Positions 1 through 7,756 of a stretch of 64,000 nt of DNA are shown here, in pieces. The stretch comes from Psychroserpens jangbogonensis (GTDB taxonomy: Bacteria; Bacteroidota; Bacteroidia; Flavobacteriales; Flavobacteriaceae). The stretch is from positions 124,001 through 188,000 of the forward strand of contig NZ_JSWG01000015.1 in the NCBI RefSeq assembly GCF_000797465.1, in the 5' to 3' direction. The translations under genes were made by a program, and so were the position numbers. The notes under the pieces are model-generated. The model was not told the DNA's origin. It worked only from the letters and a program-made list of their open reading frames with translations, and made no database searches. Every line of letters begins with the position of its first letter. Position 1 is the first letter of the stretch.

Positions 1-78
1 AGTAAATACGTCTTCGCATTTTGTTTCTTTTACTAAGAATTGACCTCCACGTAGGATATCTTTTTCAGTTGCTTCCAT
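1..78 (-). CDS. Acyl-CoA dehydrogenase, N-terminal 26 codons only
   Basis: The gene starts at the ATG at 78 and runs off the left edge of the window. The visible residues include the stretch LRGGQFLVKET followed by CEDVFT, which I recognise as the usual N-terminus of the large acyl-CoA dehydrogenases in flavobacterial beta-oxidation operons. It lies 25 bp downstream of the thiolase gene on the same strand, so it is probably the last or next-to-last gene of that operon. The enzyme would carry out the first, FAD-dependent oxidation of the acyl-CoA. The catalytic part is outside the window, so the call rests on the N-terminus and context. Confidence 0.7.
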   Translation of the reverse strand, partial: MEATEKDILRGGQFLVKETKCEDVFT

Positions 79-103
79 TGTATTATAATTGTATTAAGTT
101 TTT

Positions 104-1297
104 TTAATTTAAAAATTCGAATATTCCACAGGCACCTTGACCAGTTCCCACACACATGGTTACAGCTCCATATTTACCTTTCATATCACGTTTACGCATT
201 TCATCAAATAACTGCACTGATAGTTTTGCTCCAGTACATCCTAAAGGATGACCAAGTGCAATTGCACCACCATTAACATTAATGATATCTGGATTTAAAT
301 CTAATTCTCTAATAACTGCAAGAGACTGAGATGCGAATGCTTCGTTAAGTTCTATTAATCCTAAATCTGATTGTTGTAATCCCGCTTGTTTCAAAGCTTT
401 TGGAATAGCCTTAACTGGTCCAATTCCCATGATACGAGGTTCAACACCTGCAGCAGCATAGTTTACCATTCTTGCTATTGGTTCAAGATTTAACTCTTTA
501 ACCATCTCTTCACTCATTACCATAACAAATGCAGCACCATCACTCATTTGAGATGAGTTTCCAGCGGTAACACTTCCGCCAGCTGCAAATACAGCTCTTA
601 GTTTTGCTAAAGCCTCTTTGCTAGTTCCAGCACGAGGTCCTTCATCTTTAGTTACTGTATACGATTTTGTTGCTTTTTTTCCGTTGGCATCAATATAAGT
701 TTGTTCTACTTCAATAGGAACAATCTGATCTTGAAATCGATTTTCCGCTTGCGCTTTTAAAGCCTTCATATGAGAATTGTAAGCAAATTCATCTTGATCT
801 TCACGAGACACTTTGAATTGATTTGCAACTGCTTCTGCAGTATTTCCCATTCCCCAATAATAATCTTCATGACCAGCTTTGACAATCGCATCGTAATTCA
901 ATTCTGGTTTAAAACCAGTCATAGGCACACTACTCATACTTTCTGCACCACCTGCGATTATACAATCTGCCATTCCAGCTTGAATTTTTGCTGTTGCCAT
1001 ACCAATAGTTTCTACTCCAGAAGAGCAAAAACGATTCACAGTTACTCCTGGAACATCTATAACTTCTAATCCCATTAAAGAGATTAAACGTGCCATATTT
1101 AATCCTTGAGAACCTTCAGGCATTGCGTTACCAACAATAACATCGTCAATACGTTTTGGGTCTAAACCTGGCAATTCCTTCATCATGTATTTGATGGTTT
1201 CGGCTGCCAATTCATCTGTTCTTTTAAAACGGAACACGCCTTTTGGTGCTTTACCAACTGCAGTTCTATATGCTTTTACTATATATGCTGTTTTCAT
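104..1297 (-). CDS. fadA: Acetyl-CoA C-acyltransferase (thiolase)
   Basis: A 397-residue thiolase, the normal length for the family. It performs the last step of beta-oxidation, thiolytic cleavage of 3-ketoacyl-CoA to acetyl-CoA. The acyl-accepting cysteine is Cys91 in RFCSSG. The catalytic histidine is His350 in GHPLGCTG and the second active cysteine is Cys382 in CVGTGQG. All three are intact. The gene follows the dehydrogenase/hydratase gene by 5 bp and precedes an acyl-CoA dehydrogenase, so degradation rather than synthesis is the likely direction. The N-terminus (MKTAYIVKAYRTAVGK) fits the family well, so this start is secure. Confidence 0.93.
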   Translation of the reverse strand: MKTAYIVKAYRTAVGKAPKGVFRFKRTDELAAETIKYMMKELPGLDPKRIDDVIVGNAMPEGSQGLNMARLISLMGLEVIDVPGVTVNRFCSSGVETIGMATAKIQAGMADCIIAGGAESMSSVPMTGFKPELNYDAIVKAGHEDYYWGMGNTAEAVANQFKVSREDQDEFAYNSHMKALKAQAENRFQDQIVPIEVEQTYIDANGKKATKSYTVTKDEGPRAGTSKEALAKLRAVFAAGGSVTAGNSSQMSDGAAFVMVMSEEMVKELNLEPIARMVNYAAAGVEPRIMGIGPVKAIPKALKQAGLQQSDLGLIELNEAFASQSLAVIRELDLNPDIINVNGGAIALGHPLGCTGAKLSVQLFDEMRKRDMKGKYGAVTMCVGTGQGACGIFEFLN

Positions 1298-1302
1298 TTT
1301 TC

Positions 1303-3711
1303 TTAGTTTCTTAAAGGTTTTCCAGTTTTCAACATATGCTGAATTCTTTCTAAAGTTTTGCGTTCAGTACAAAGTGATAAGAACGCTTCACGCTCTAGAT
1401 CTAATAAGTATTGTTCGCTGACTAAAGTTGGTTCAGATAAATCTCCACCTGCCATAACATAGGCTAACTTATTCGCTATTTTCTTATCATGTTCACTTAT
1501 GTAATGACTCGCATGCATAGAATCTGTTCCTACTAAGAACATACTTAAAGCTTGTTTACCAAGTACTTTAATATCTTTTCGTTTTACAGGTTGTGTATAT
1601 CCAGCATCTGCCATTAATTTTGCATGTGATTTTGCTGTAGCAATTTGTCGGTCTTTATTAACAACTACAATATCCTTTCCTTTCTGAAGGATACCTAAAT
1701 CAAACGCTTCGTAAGCTGAAGTCGCTACTTTAGCCATTCCAATGGTTAAGAAATACTCTTGCAATACATTTAATTCAACATCTCCTTTTTTGAAAATATC
1801 TTGAGCTCTTAAAGCCATTTCTTTAGAACCTCCACCGCCAGGAATCACACCAACACCAAACTCTACAAGTCCGATATAAGTTTCTGCTGCTGCAACAACT
1901 TTGTCGGCATGCATTGATAACTCACATCCACCACCAAGAGCCATTCCGTGAGGAGCAGAAATTGTTGGAATAGAGGAGTAGCGCATGCGCATCATTGTAT
2001 CTTGGAAATATTTGATAGCCATATTAAGCTCATCATATTCTTGTTCGGCAGCCATCATGAAGATCATTCCGATGTTTGCTCCAACTGAGAAATTAGCTGC
2101 TTGATTACCAACAACCAATCCTGCGAAATCTTTTTCAGCTAAATCAATAGCTGTGTTTAATCCAGCAAGAACATCTCCACCAATGGTATTCATTTTAGAC
2201 TGGAATTCTACATTTAAAATGCCGTCTCCTAAATCTTCAACAACAACTCCAGAGTTTTTAAATACTTCATTAGATTTTCTAATATTATCTAATATGATGA
2301 AGCTATCCTGTCCAGGAATTTTTTGTTGTGATTTCTTCGGAATGTCATAGGCATAAGTAGCACCATCTTTTACAGAATAGAATGATGTACTTCCAGAAGC
2401 TAACATATCGTTAACCCAAGCATTAGGTTCTAATCCTTCAGCTTTCATCATTTCGATTCCTTTTTCAACACCAATAGCATCCCAAATTTGGAATGGACCG
2501 TGTTCCCAACCGAATCCAGCTTTCATAGCATCATCAATCTTATATAAGTCGTCTGTGATTTCAGGAATCCTATTTGAAACATAAGCAAATAATGCAGCAA
2601 AACTCTTTCTGTAGAATTCACCAGCCTTATCTTTTCCTTTAACTAGTATTTTGAATCGATCTACAACTTTATCAACTGTTTTAGTTAATTCTAGTGTTGC
2701 AAATTTTGCGCGTTGCTTTCCTCTATATTCTAATGTATTTAAGTCTAAAGACAAAATCTCTTTCTTGCCTTCAGCTGATACTTGTTTTTTGTAGAAGCCT
2801 TGTCCTGTTTTACTTCCTAGCCATTTGTTTTCCATCATTGTATTGATGAATTCTGGAAGCGTAAAAAGTGCGTTGCATTCGTCTTTCGGACAATTATCTT
2901 TAATTCCGTTTGCTACGTGAACTAAGGTATCTAAACCTACAACATCAACTGTTCGGAAGGTTGCCGATTTTGGACGACCAATGACTGGTCCAGATAATTT
3001 ATCTACTTCTTCAATAGTAAGATCTAAATCTTTAACAGCATGAAATAAACTCATGATGCTGAAAATTCCGATTCGATTTCCTATAAATGCAGGAGTGTCT
3101 TTTGCAATTACTGATGTTTTACCTAAAAATTGTTCACCATAACCGTTTAAGAATTCTAAAACAGATGCATCTGTTTTTGGTCCTGGAATAATTTCAAATA
3201 ATTTAAGGTAACGTGCAGGATTAAAGAAGTGAGTTCCGCAGAAATGCTTCTGGAAATCTTCACTACGTCCTTCACTCATAAACTTAATTGGAATTCCTGA
3301 AGTATTTGAAGTGATTAAAGTTCCTGGTGTTCTGTGTTGCTCTAGTTTCTCAAACACTTGTTGTTTGATATCTAAACGTTCAACAACAACTTCCATAATC
3401 CAATCTACATCTTTTACTTTAGCAATATCATCTTCAAGATTACCAGTAGTAATTCTATTTTTAAAGGATGAATGATACAAAGGTGCTGGCTTAGATTTTA
3501 TAGAAGCAGTTAATGCATCGTTTACCATACGGTTTCTAACAACCTTATCCTCTAAGGTTAAACCTTTAGCTTTCTCTTTATCATTAAGTTCTCTAGGTAC
3601 AATGTCCAATAAAAGGACATCAACTCCAATATTGGCAAAATGGCAAGCGATACCACTTCCCATAATTCCTGAACCAATAATGGCTATTTTTTTTATTCTA
3701 CGTTTACTCAT
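1303..3711 (-). CDS. fadB: 3-hydroxyacyl-CoA dehydrogenase / enoyl-CoA hydratase fusion
   Basis: An 802-residue bifunctional enzyme that hydrates enoyl-CoA and oxidises 3-hydroxyacyl-CoA. The N-terminal half is the NAD-binding dehydrogenase, with GSGIMGSG at about residues 13-20 and the family stretch THFFNPARYLKL further on. The C-terminal part is a crotonase-fold hydratase with GMALGGGCELS and a GVGVIPGGGG loop. This order is the reverse of E. coli FadB and is the arrangement usual in Bacteroidota. Its start is 1 bp from the stop of the MarR gene and its stop is 5 bp from the thiolase start, which indicates one transcript. Confidence 0.92.
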   Translation of the reverse strand: MSKRRIKKIAIIGSGIMGSGIACHFANIGVDVLLLDIVPRELNDKEKAKGLTLEDKVVRNRMVNDALTASIKSKPAPLYHSSFKNRITTGNLEDDIAKVKDVDWIMEVVVERLDIKQQVFEKLEQHRTPGTLITSNTSGIPIKFMSEGRSEDFQKHFCGTHFFNPARYLKLFEIIPGPKTDASVLEFLNGYGEQFLGKTSVIAKDTPAFIGNRIGIFSIMSLFHAVKDLDLTIEEVDKLSGPVIGRPKSATFRTVDVVGLDTLVHVANGIKDNCPKDECNALFTLPEFINTMMENKWLGSKTGQGFYKKQVSAEGKKEILSLDLNTLEYRGKQRAKFATLELTKTVDKVVDRFKILVKGKDKAGEFYRKSFAALFAYVSNRIPEITDDLYKIDDAMKAGFGWEHGPFQIWDAIGVEKGIEMMKAEGLEPNAWVNDMLASGSTSFYSVKDGATYAYDIPKKSQQKIPGQDSFIILDNIRKSNEVFKNSGVVVEDLGDGILNVEFQSKMNTIGGDVLAGLNTAIDLAEKDFAGLVVGNQAANFSVGANIGMIFMMAAEQEYDELNMAIKYFQDTMMRMRYSSIPTISAPHGMALGGGCELSMHADKVVAAAETYIGLVEFGVGVIPGGGGSKEMALRAQDIFKKGDVELNVLQEYFLTIGMAKVATSAYEAFDLGILQKGKDIVVVNKDRQIATAKSHAKLMADAGYTQPVKRKDIKVLGKQALSMFLVGTDSMHASHYISEHDKKIANKLAYVMAGGDLSEPTLVSEQYLLDLEREAFLSLCTERKTLERIQHMLKTGKPLRN

Positions 3712-3712
3712 C

Positions 3713-4168
3713 TTATTTTAAAGTATGTTCTTTTTGGTTGTATATCTGTTTATTTGAAATCATGTTATTGATGATTTCTGTGACCTTATAGAAGTTTGTG
3801 AGTTCTTCTTCTGAAACATTATTTTTAACGGTTTCATTAAAAGTGAGAACTTTTTCTTTTGAATAGTCTCTTTTTTCTCTACCGAATTCAGTTAAATGAA
3901 TTAGTACACCTCTACCATCTTCAGGATTAGGTTTACGGGTAATTAAACCTTTCTCTTCCATTGTTTTTAATGTACGAGATAAACTTGTAGCTTCCATTCC
4001 CATTTTTGGCCCCAAAGAAGTTGAAGGAGTGCCGCTTTCAGGATCTATACTAAGCAAGGCAAAGCCTGTTGCCATGGTAGTTCCAAATTGGGACGCTTCT
4101 TCGTTATACATCTTATTAACCGCTAACCAAGTGGTTCTTAAGACGTAGTCAATAGTTTTATCTTTCAT
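3713..4168 (-). CDS. MarR family regulator of the beta-oxidation operon
   Basis: A winged-helix MarR protein. It has the LSRTLKTMEEKGLI recognition region followed by a wing with KPNPEDGRG, and it is the first gene of the fad-type operon. A TTG at 4189 would give seven more residues, but that codon lies inside a TAnnTTTG promoter box (4187-4194). The ATG at 4168, giving MKDKTIDYVLR, is therefore the likelier start. Two inverted repeats overlap and flank the promoter, so autorepression that also controls the downstream genes is the simple model. By analogy with other MarR regulators of fatty acid degradation the ligand could be an acyl-CoA; nothing in the sequence proves this. Confidence 0.88.
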   Translation of the reverse strand: MKDKTIDYVLRTTWLAVNKMYNEEASQFGTTMATGFALLSIDPESGTPSTSLGPKMGMEATSLSRTLKTMEEKGLITRKPNPEDGRGVLIHLTEFGREKRDYSKEKVLTFNETVKNNVSEEELTNFYKVTEIINNMISNKQIYNQKEHTLK

Positions 4169-4186
4169 GCTTTGAAATTTGATTTC

Positions 4187-4194
4187 CAAATATA
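4187..4194 (-). promoter_or_regulatory. -7 box of the MarR/beta-oxidation operon
   Basis: On the minus strand this reads TATATTTG, an exact match to the Bacteroidota -7 consensus TAnnTTTG. Transcription would begin about 5-7 bp downstream, between this box and the ATG at 4168. The -33 region, 17-23 bp upstream, falls inside the first inverted repeat at 4205-4218. Confidence 0.6.
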
Positions 4195-4204
4195 CTAAAA
4201 AATG

Positions 4205-4246
4205 CTATGCATGCATAGTATTTAAGAAAATATTATACATGCATAG
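4205..4246. promoter_or_regulatory. Double MarR-type operator
   Basis: Two related inverted repeats lie upstream of the MarR gene. Site 1, 4205-4218, is a perfect 14-bp palindrome CTATGCATGCATAG. Site 2, 4233-4246, shares CATGCATAG in the same register exactly 28 bp away, but only five of its seven half-site pairs match. Site 1 covers the expected -33 region of the promoter. The position suggests that the MarR protein represses its own operon; this is inference. Confidence 0.6.
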
Positions 4247-4282
4247 CATATTAATAACAAACCATGATATGTAGTAAACAAA

Positions 4283-4312
4283 AAACGTCTCATAATCAAA
4301 TGAAACGTTTTA
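4283..4312 (-). terminator. Hairpin terminator after the small membrane protein gene
   Basis: The arms at 4283-4294 and 4301-4312 form a 12-bp stem with a 6-nt loop. The single imperfect pair is a G-T wobble when read on the minus strand and a C-A mismatch on the plus strand. The stem is followed by a T-rich run on the minus strand. It separates the membrane protein gene from the MarR promoter. Confidence 0.55.
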
Positions 4313-4332
4313 TTTAGTATTTGAAGTTTTTT

Positions 4333-4737
4333 TTATTCTGTATTTCCGTTTAATTTACCATTTATAACACCAACAACTGCACCTACAATTACTGCGATAA
4401 CAATATAAACGAATAAATCTAAGGCAAAACTTTCATAAGTTACGCCCTTAACTAAAGCCATATTAAAAAGGCTAGCATTTAATCCCATAAATAACCCAAT
4501 TATAGCACCAGCCTTGGCACCAGTTTTGGCAGTTGAAATTTTTGCCCATTTATTGTAAATGTAAGAGATAAAGAAACCAAAGGTTAAACAACCTGCTAAA
4601 ATACAGACCATTGTTTTAATAGAATCTTGAGGTTGCGGAAAAAAATCTACCAGTAAAATACCATAAAATAGCCAGCCTACTAGCCAATCTACAATGCCGC
4701 CAACTAGGCCAGCAATTAAAAAAGTTTTTGTGTTCAT
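4333..4737 (-). CDS. Small four-helix membrane protein of unknown function
   Basis: A 134-residue protein with about four hydrophobic segments (roughly residues 5-28, 42-60, 73-95 and 105-128) and a short hydrophilic tail. It has glycine-rich helices such as GLVGGIVDWLVGWLFYG and GAIIGLFMGLN. It resembles the small DUF1761-like membrane proteins common in flavobacteria, but I cannot assign it firmly. It appears monocistronic, with a terminator after it and the acyl-CoA synthetase gene ending on the same strand about 100 bp upstream. No function can be inferred. Confidence 0.75.
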   Translation of the reverse strand: MNTKTFLIAGLVGGIVDWLVGWLFYGILLVDFFPQPQDSIKTMVCILAGCLTFGFFISYIYNKWAKISTAKTGAKAGAIIGLFMGLNASLFNMALVKGVTYESFALDLFVYIVIAVIVGAVVGVINGKLNGNTE

Positions 4738-4838
4738 GTTATAAAATTGTATTAGTTAGTGTTCTAAATATACATATTTTAACATAAAAGATAAAAATAT
4801 CTCAATTTAATAGGTTGAAAAACAAGAATATGACAAGA

Positions 4839-6611
4839 TTAAACTCTGTAGATTTTATCGTATAATTCTTGATAAATACCTTTAATTACTTCACGCTTCA
4901 TTTTCATAGTAGGAGTGAGGTGACCACCATCAATAGTCCAAGCGTCTGGAGTAAGTTCAAATCGCTTTACCTGTTCCCATTTACCAAATCGGACATTGTA
5001 TTTGTCAACTTCCTTTTGAATGCGCTTAATTATTATATCTGAATTAGCAATGTCTTCTTCAGAAGTACCAATAGTATGTCCTTTATGTCCAATCCAATCA
5101 CGAATAAACTCGAAGTTAGGCTGAATAATAGCACCTGGCATTTTTTCGCCTTCACCAACAACCATAATTTGTTCAATAAAAAGAGACTGCTTAAATTCAT
5201 TTTCTAAAAGTGGTGGAATCACATATTTTCCTCCAGAAGTTTTAAACATTTCTTTTTTACGTCCTGTAATTTTAAGAAAGCCATTTTGATCAATTTCACC
5301 CTTGTCACCAGTATGAAAATAATCACCAGTCATAACACTTTCTGTTTTCGTTGGATCTTTGAAATAACCCATCATCACATTTGGGCCTTTTATTAAGATT
5401 TCTCCATCTTCAGCAATTTTAACTTCAACGTTTCTAATAGGTTTTCCAACGGTTCCTACTTTAAAGTGACTGTCTCTATACATTCCAACAGAAACAACAG
5501 GAGAGGTTTCTGTAAGTCCGTAACCTTCCATGATTTGCATTCCTCCAGCAGAAAACACTTTAGAAAGTCTTTGCTGTAATGCAGCACTTCCAGATACCAT
5601 AGTTGACAATTCTCCTCCAAGGGCTTCTCGCCATTTACTAAAGATTAATTTGTTAGCGATTTTCAGTTTAAATTCGTACCAAGCTCCATTTGCTCCATAA
5701 GGTTCCCATTGTTCTCCTAAATCTACTGCCCAATGAAATAGTTTTTGCTTAATTCCAGACAAGTCATCAGCCTTAAGCATGATTTTGTCAAATACTTTTT
5801 CAAGTAAGCGCGGTACAACACTCATTAAGTGAGGTTTTACTTCTTTTGAATTTTCTCCAATTTTATCTAGTGCTTCTGCAAAATAGATACTAGCACCAGC
5901 ATATTGATAGATATAAATAAGGACACGTTCAAAAATATGGCAAATAGGTAAAAAACTTAATACTCTTGTTTCTCCATCTATCAGTGGTAATCTAGGTACA
6001 CTGTCTAAAGCATTGCTTGTAATGTTATTATGAGAAAGCATAACTCCTTTTGGAGTTCCAGTTGTTCCAGACGTATATATTATTGTAGCTAAATCTTCAG
6101 GTTTTACATTGGCTTTTCGTTCTTCAACTTCGCTTTGATTACTTTCATCTTTTCCAAGTTCAAACAATTCTGAATAGTGCTTACAACCTTCAATGTGATT
6201 AAAGGAGTATATTTCTTTAAGGTTTGTTTTTGCTTTAATTTTATTTACTTTCTCAAGTACTTCTTCATCAGAAACAAAGCAGTAAATTGATTCGCTATGG
6301 TTTAAAACGTACTCATAGTCTTCCGCACAGATTGTTGGATAAATAGGAATGTTTTGAGCTCCAACTTGTAGAATTCCAATATCCATGATATTCCATTCAG
6401 TTCTATTAGTTGAAGAAATGACAGCAATTTTATCATTTTTATTAACGCCTAATTTTAAAAGCGCTCTACTAACGGCATTCGCTTTATCAACGTATTCTTG
6501 TGTAGATGTAGGTATCCATTTTCCATTGTGTTTTGTCACTAGTGCAGTGGCATTTGGTTTGTTTTCTAATTGGTAATATGGAAAATCAAAAAGGCGTGTA
6601 ACTTCTGTCAT
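4839..6611 (-). CDS. fadD: Long-chain acyl-CoA synthetase (AMP-forming)
   Basis: A 590-residue member of the ANL superfamily that activates fatty acids to acyl-CoA through an acyl-adenylate. The P-loop-like signature IIYTSGTTGTPKGV lies near residue 180. The GYGLTETSPV adenylation motif and a C-terminal TGRKKEMFKTSGGKY region with the hinge and the catalytic lysine zone are present. The length matches the bacterial/eukaryotic-like long-chain family. It has no close co-directional partner but sits beside the beta-oxidation operon, to which it would supply substrate. No sequence like the MarR palindrome was noticed in front of it. Confidence 0.9.
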   Translation of the reverse strand: MTEVTRLFDFPYYQLENKPNATALVTKHNGKWIPTSTQEYVDKANAVSRALLKLGVNKNDKIAVISSTNRTEWNIMDIGILQVGAQNIPIYPTICAEDYEYVLNHSESIYCFVSDEEVLEKVNKIKAKTNLKEIYSFNHIEGCKHYSELFELGKDESNQSEVEERKANVKPEDLATIIYTSGTTGTPKGVMLSHNNITSNALDSVPRLPLIDGETRVLSFLPICHIFERVLIYIYQYAGASIYFAEALDKIGENSKEVKPHLMSVVPRLLEKVFDKIMLKADDLSGIKQKLFHWAVDLGEQWEPYGANGAWYEFKLKIANKLIFSKWREALGGELSTMVSGSAALQQRLSKVFSAGGMQIMEGYGLTETSPVVSVGMYRDSHFKVGTVGKPIRNVEVKIAEDGEILIKGPNVMMGYFKDPTKTESVMTGDYFHTGDKGEIDQNGFLKITGRKKEMFKTSGGKYVIPPLLENEFKQSLFIEQIMVVGEGEKMPGAIIQPNFEFIRDWIGHKGHTIGTSEEDIANSDIIIKRIQKEVDKYNVRFGKWEQVKRFELTPDAWTIDGGHLTPTMKMKREVIKGIYQELYDKIYRV

Positions 6612-6713
6612 CAGTAATTTTTTATTAGTACTCGCAAAATAGTTAATAAATCAAGATATCACAAATACTATAACGTATCCATAACATTTATCCAACCTGG
6701 AATGTATACACAA

Positions 6714-6744
6714 AAAAGGAGCTATAATGACAATAGCTCCTTTT
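6714..6744. terminator. Hairpin terminator
   Basis: The arms at 6714-6725 (AAAAGGAGCTAT) and 6733-6744 (ATAGCTCCTTTT) pair perfectly over 12 bp with a 7-nt loop. The A and T flanks make it bidirectional. It lies between the acyl-CoA synthetase start and the end of the AraC-type gene and would stop minus-strand transcription from the latter. The remaining parts of the 6612-6886 gap show nothing else I can support. Confidence 0.7.
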
Positions 6745-6886
6745 GTTTAAATTTATCTATCTAAAATTAATACTAACTAAAAACTTAAATATAACCCTAT
6801 AATTAAATTGATTTCAATAATAGCAGACAAACATGCTCTAAAATTAAGAACAATTATTGATGATTTGTTGTAAAAAAACGAAATTA

Positions 6887-7690
6887 TTACTTGTTAAGGT
6901 ATTCGTTTATGAAGGTGTTGTTAGTATTAAAATATGTTTTTGGTGATTGGTGCATAAATAGTTTGAAATCTTTTGTAAAATGAGACCTGTCATAATAATC
7001 ATACCTATGTATTAAATCATTTAAATCTATTTCTTTGCTTTCATATTTACGCATGAGCTTTACAAACCTATAGAGTCGTGTATATTTTCCAGGTGTTAAA
7101 CCTACAATCTTTTTAAAATGATTTTCTAGTGTTTTTTGTGAAATAGAGATTTCATCTACTAAATCTAGAACATTCAACAAGCCATCATTTTCTCTAATTA
7201 AGGAAATAGCGAGGTCAATTTGTTCAGTGTTTTTATCAATATATAGTGAAGCGTTAGTAAAAAATGAATTTAAATTATTAATCAACTCTTTCGTATCTTT
7301 AGAATCTTCAAAAATCGGTAATAGTTTATTGTTAAAGCTGTTATTAATTTGCGTTAAAGGTGCGTGTGTATTTTCTATTTTAGAAACATCAATATTTAAT
7401 AGTTTATAAAGTGCTGTTGGATGCAAATTTGCACCTATTGAAGCTGTAATAGAATTAGTTGAAAAATCATAAGACCTAAAATACTGGCCAGCAACCATGA
7501 GACCTTCTAGTAACATTTCTTTACCATCAACAATAACTTTTTGAGTGCCATTTCCGACATAAAATAAATGGGTTAAACCAATAGGTAAAACTTTTGATTT
7601 AAAGGGAATGTCTTCTTCCTGAAAAGACAGGTGGAAATATTCTTCAATTAAATGAGATACTTTACTAGTATCAAAATAGTCAAGATTCAT
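6887..7690 (-). CDS. AraC family transcriptional regulator
   Basis: A 267-residue protein. The N-terminal half is an unfamiliar sensor-type domain of the kind found in many flavobacterial AraC proteins. The C-terminal half carries the two helix-turn-helix motifs: ISQKTLENHFKKIVGLTPGKY at about 185-205 and DYYDRSHFTKDFKLFMHQSPKTYF near 232-255. The second matches the classical AraC signature of F-x(3)-G/Q-x-SP. It lies next to purL and the acyl-CoA synthetase gene but with gaps that argue against an operon. Its targets and inducer are unknown. Confidence 0.85.
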   Translation of the reverse strand: MNLDYFDTSKVSHLIEEYFHLSFQEEDIPFKSKVLPIGLTHLFYVGNGTQKVIVDGKEMLLEGLMVAGQYFRSYDFSTNSITASIGANLHPTALYKLLNIDVSKIENTHAPLTQINNSFNNKLLPIFEDSKDTKELINNLNSFFTNASLYIDKNTEQIDLAISLIRENDGLLNVLDLVDEISISQKTLENHFKKIVGLTPGKYTRLYRFVKLMRKYESKEIDLNDLIHRYDYYDRSHFTKDFKLFMHQSPKTYFNTNNTFINEYLNK

Positions 7691-7756
7691 TGATTCAAAT
7701 TAGGTGTAGGTAAAGTAATATATTAATTTGAATTATTAGATTTTTTAATCAGAAAC

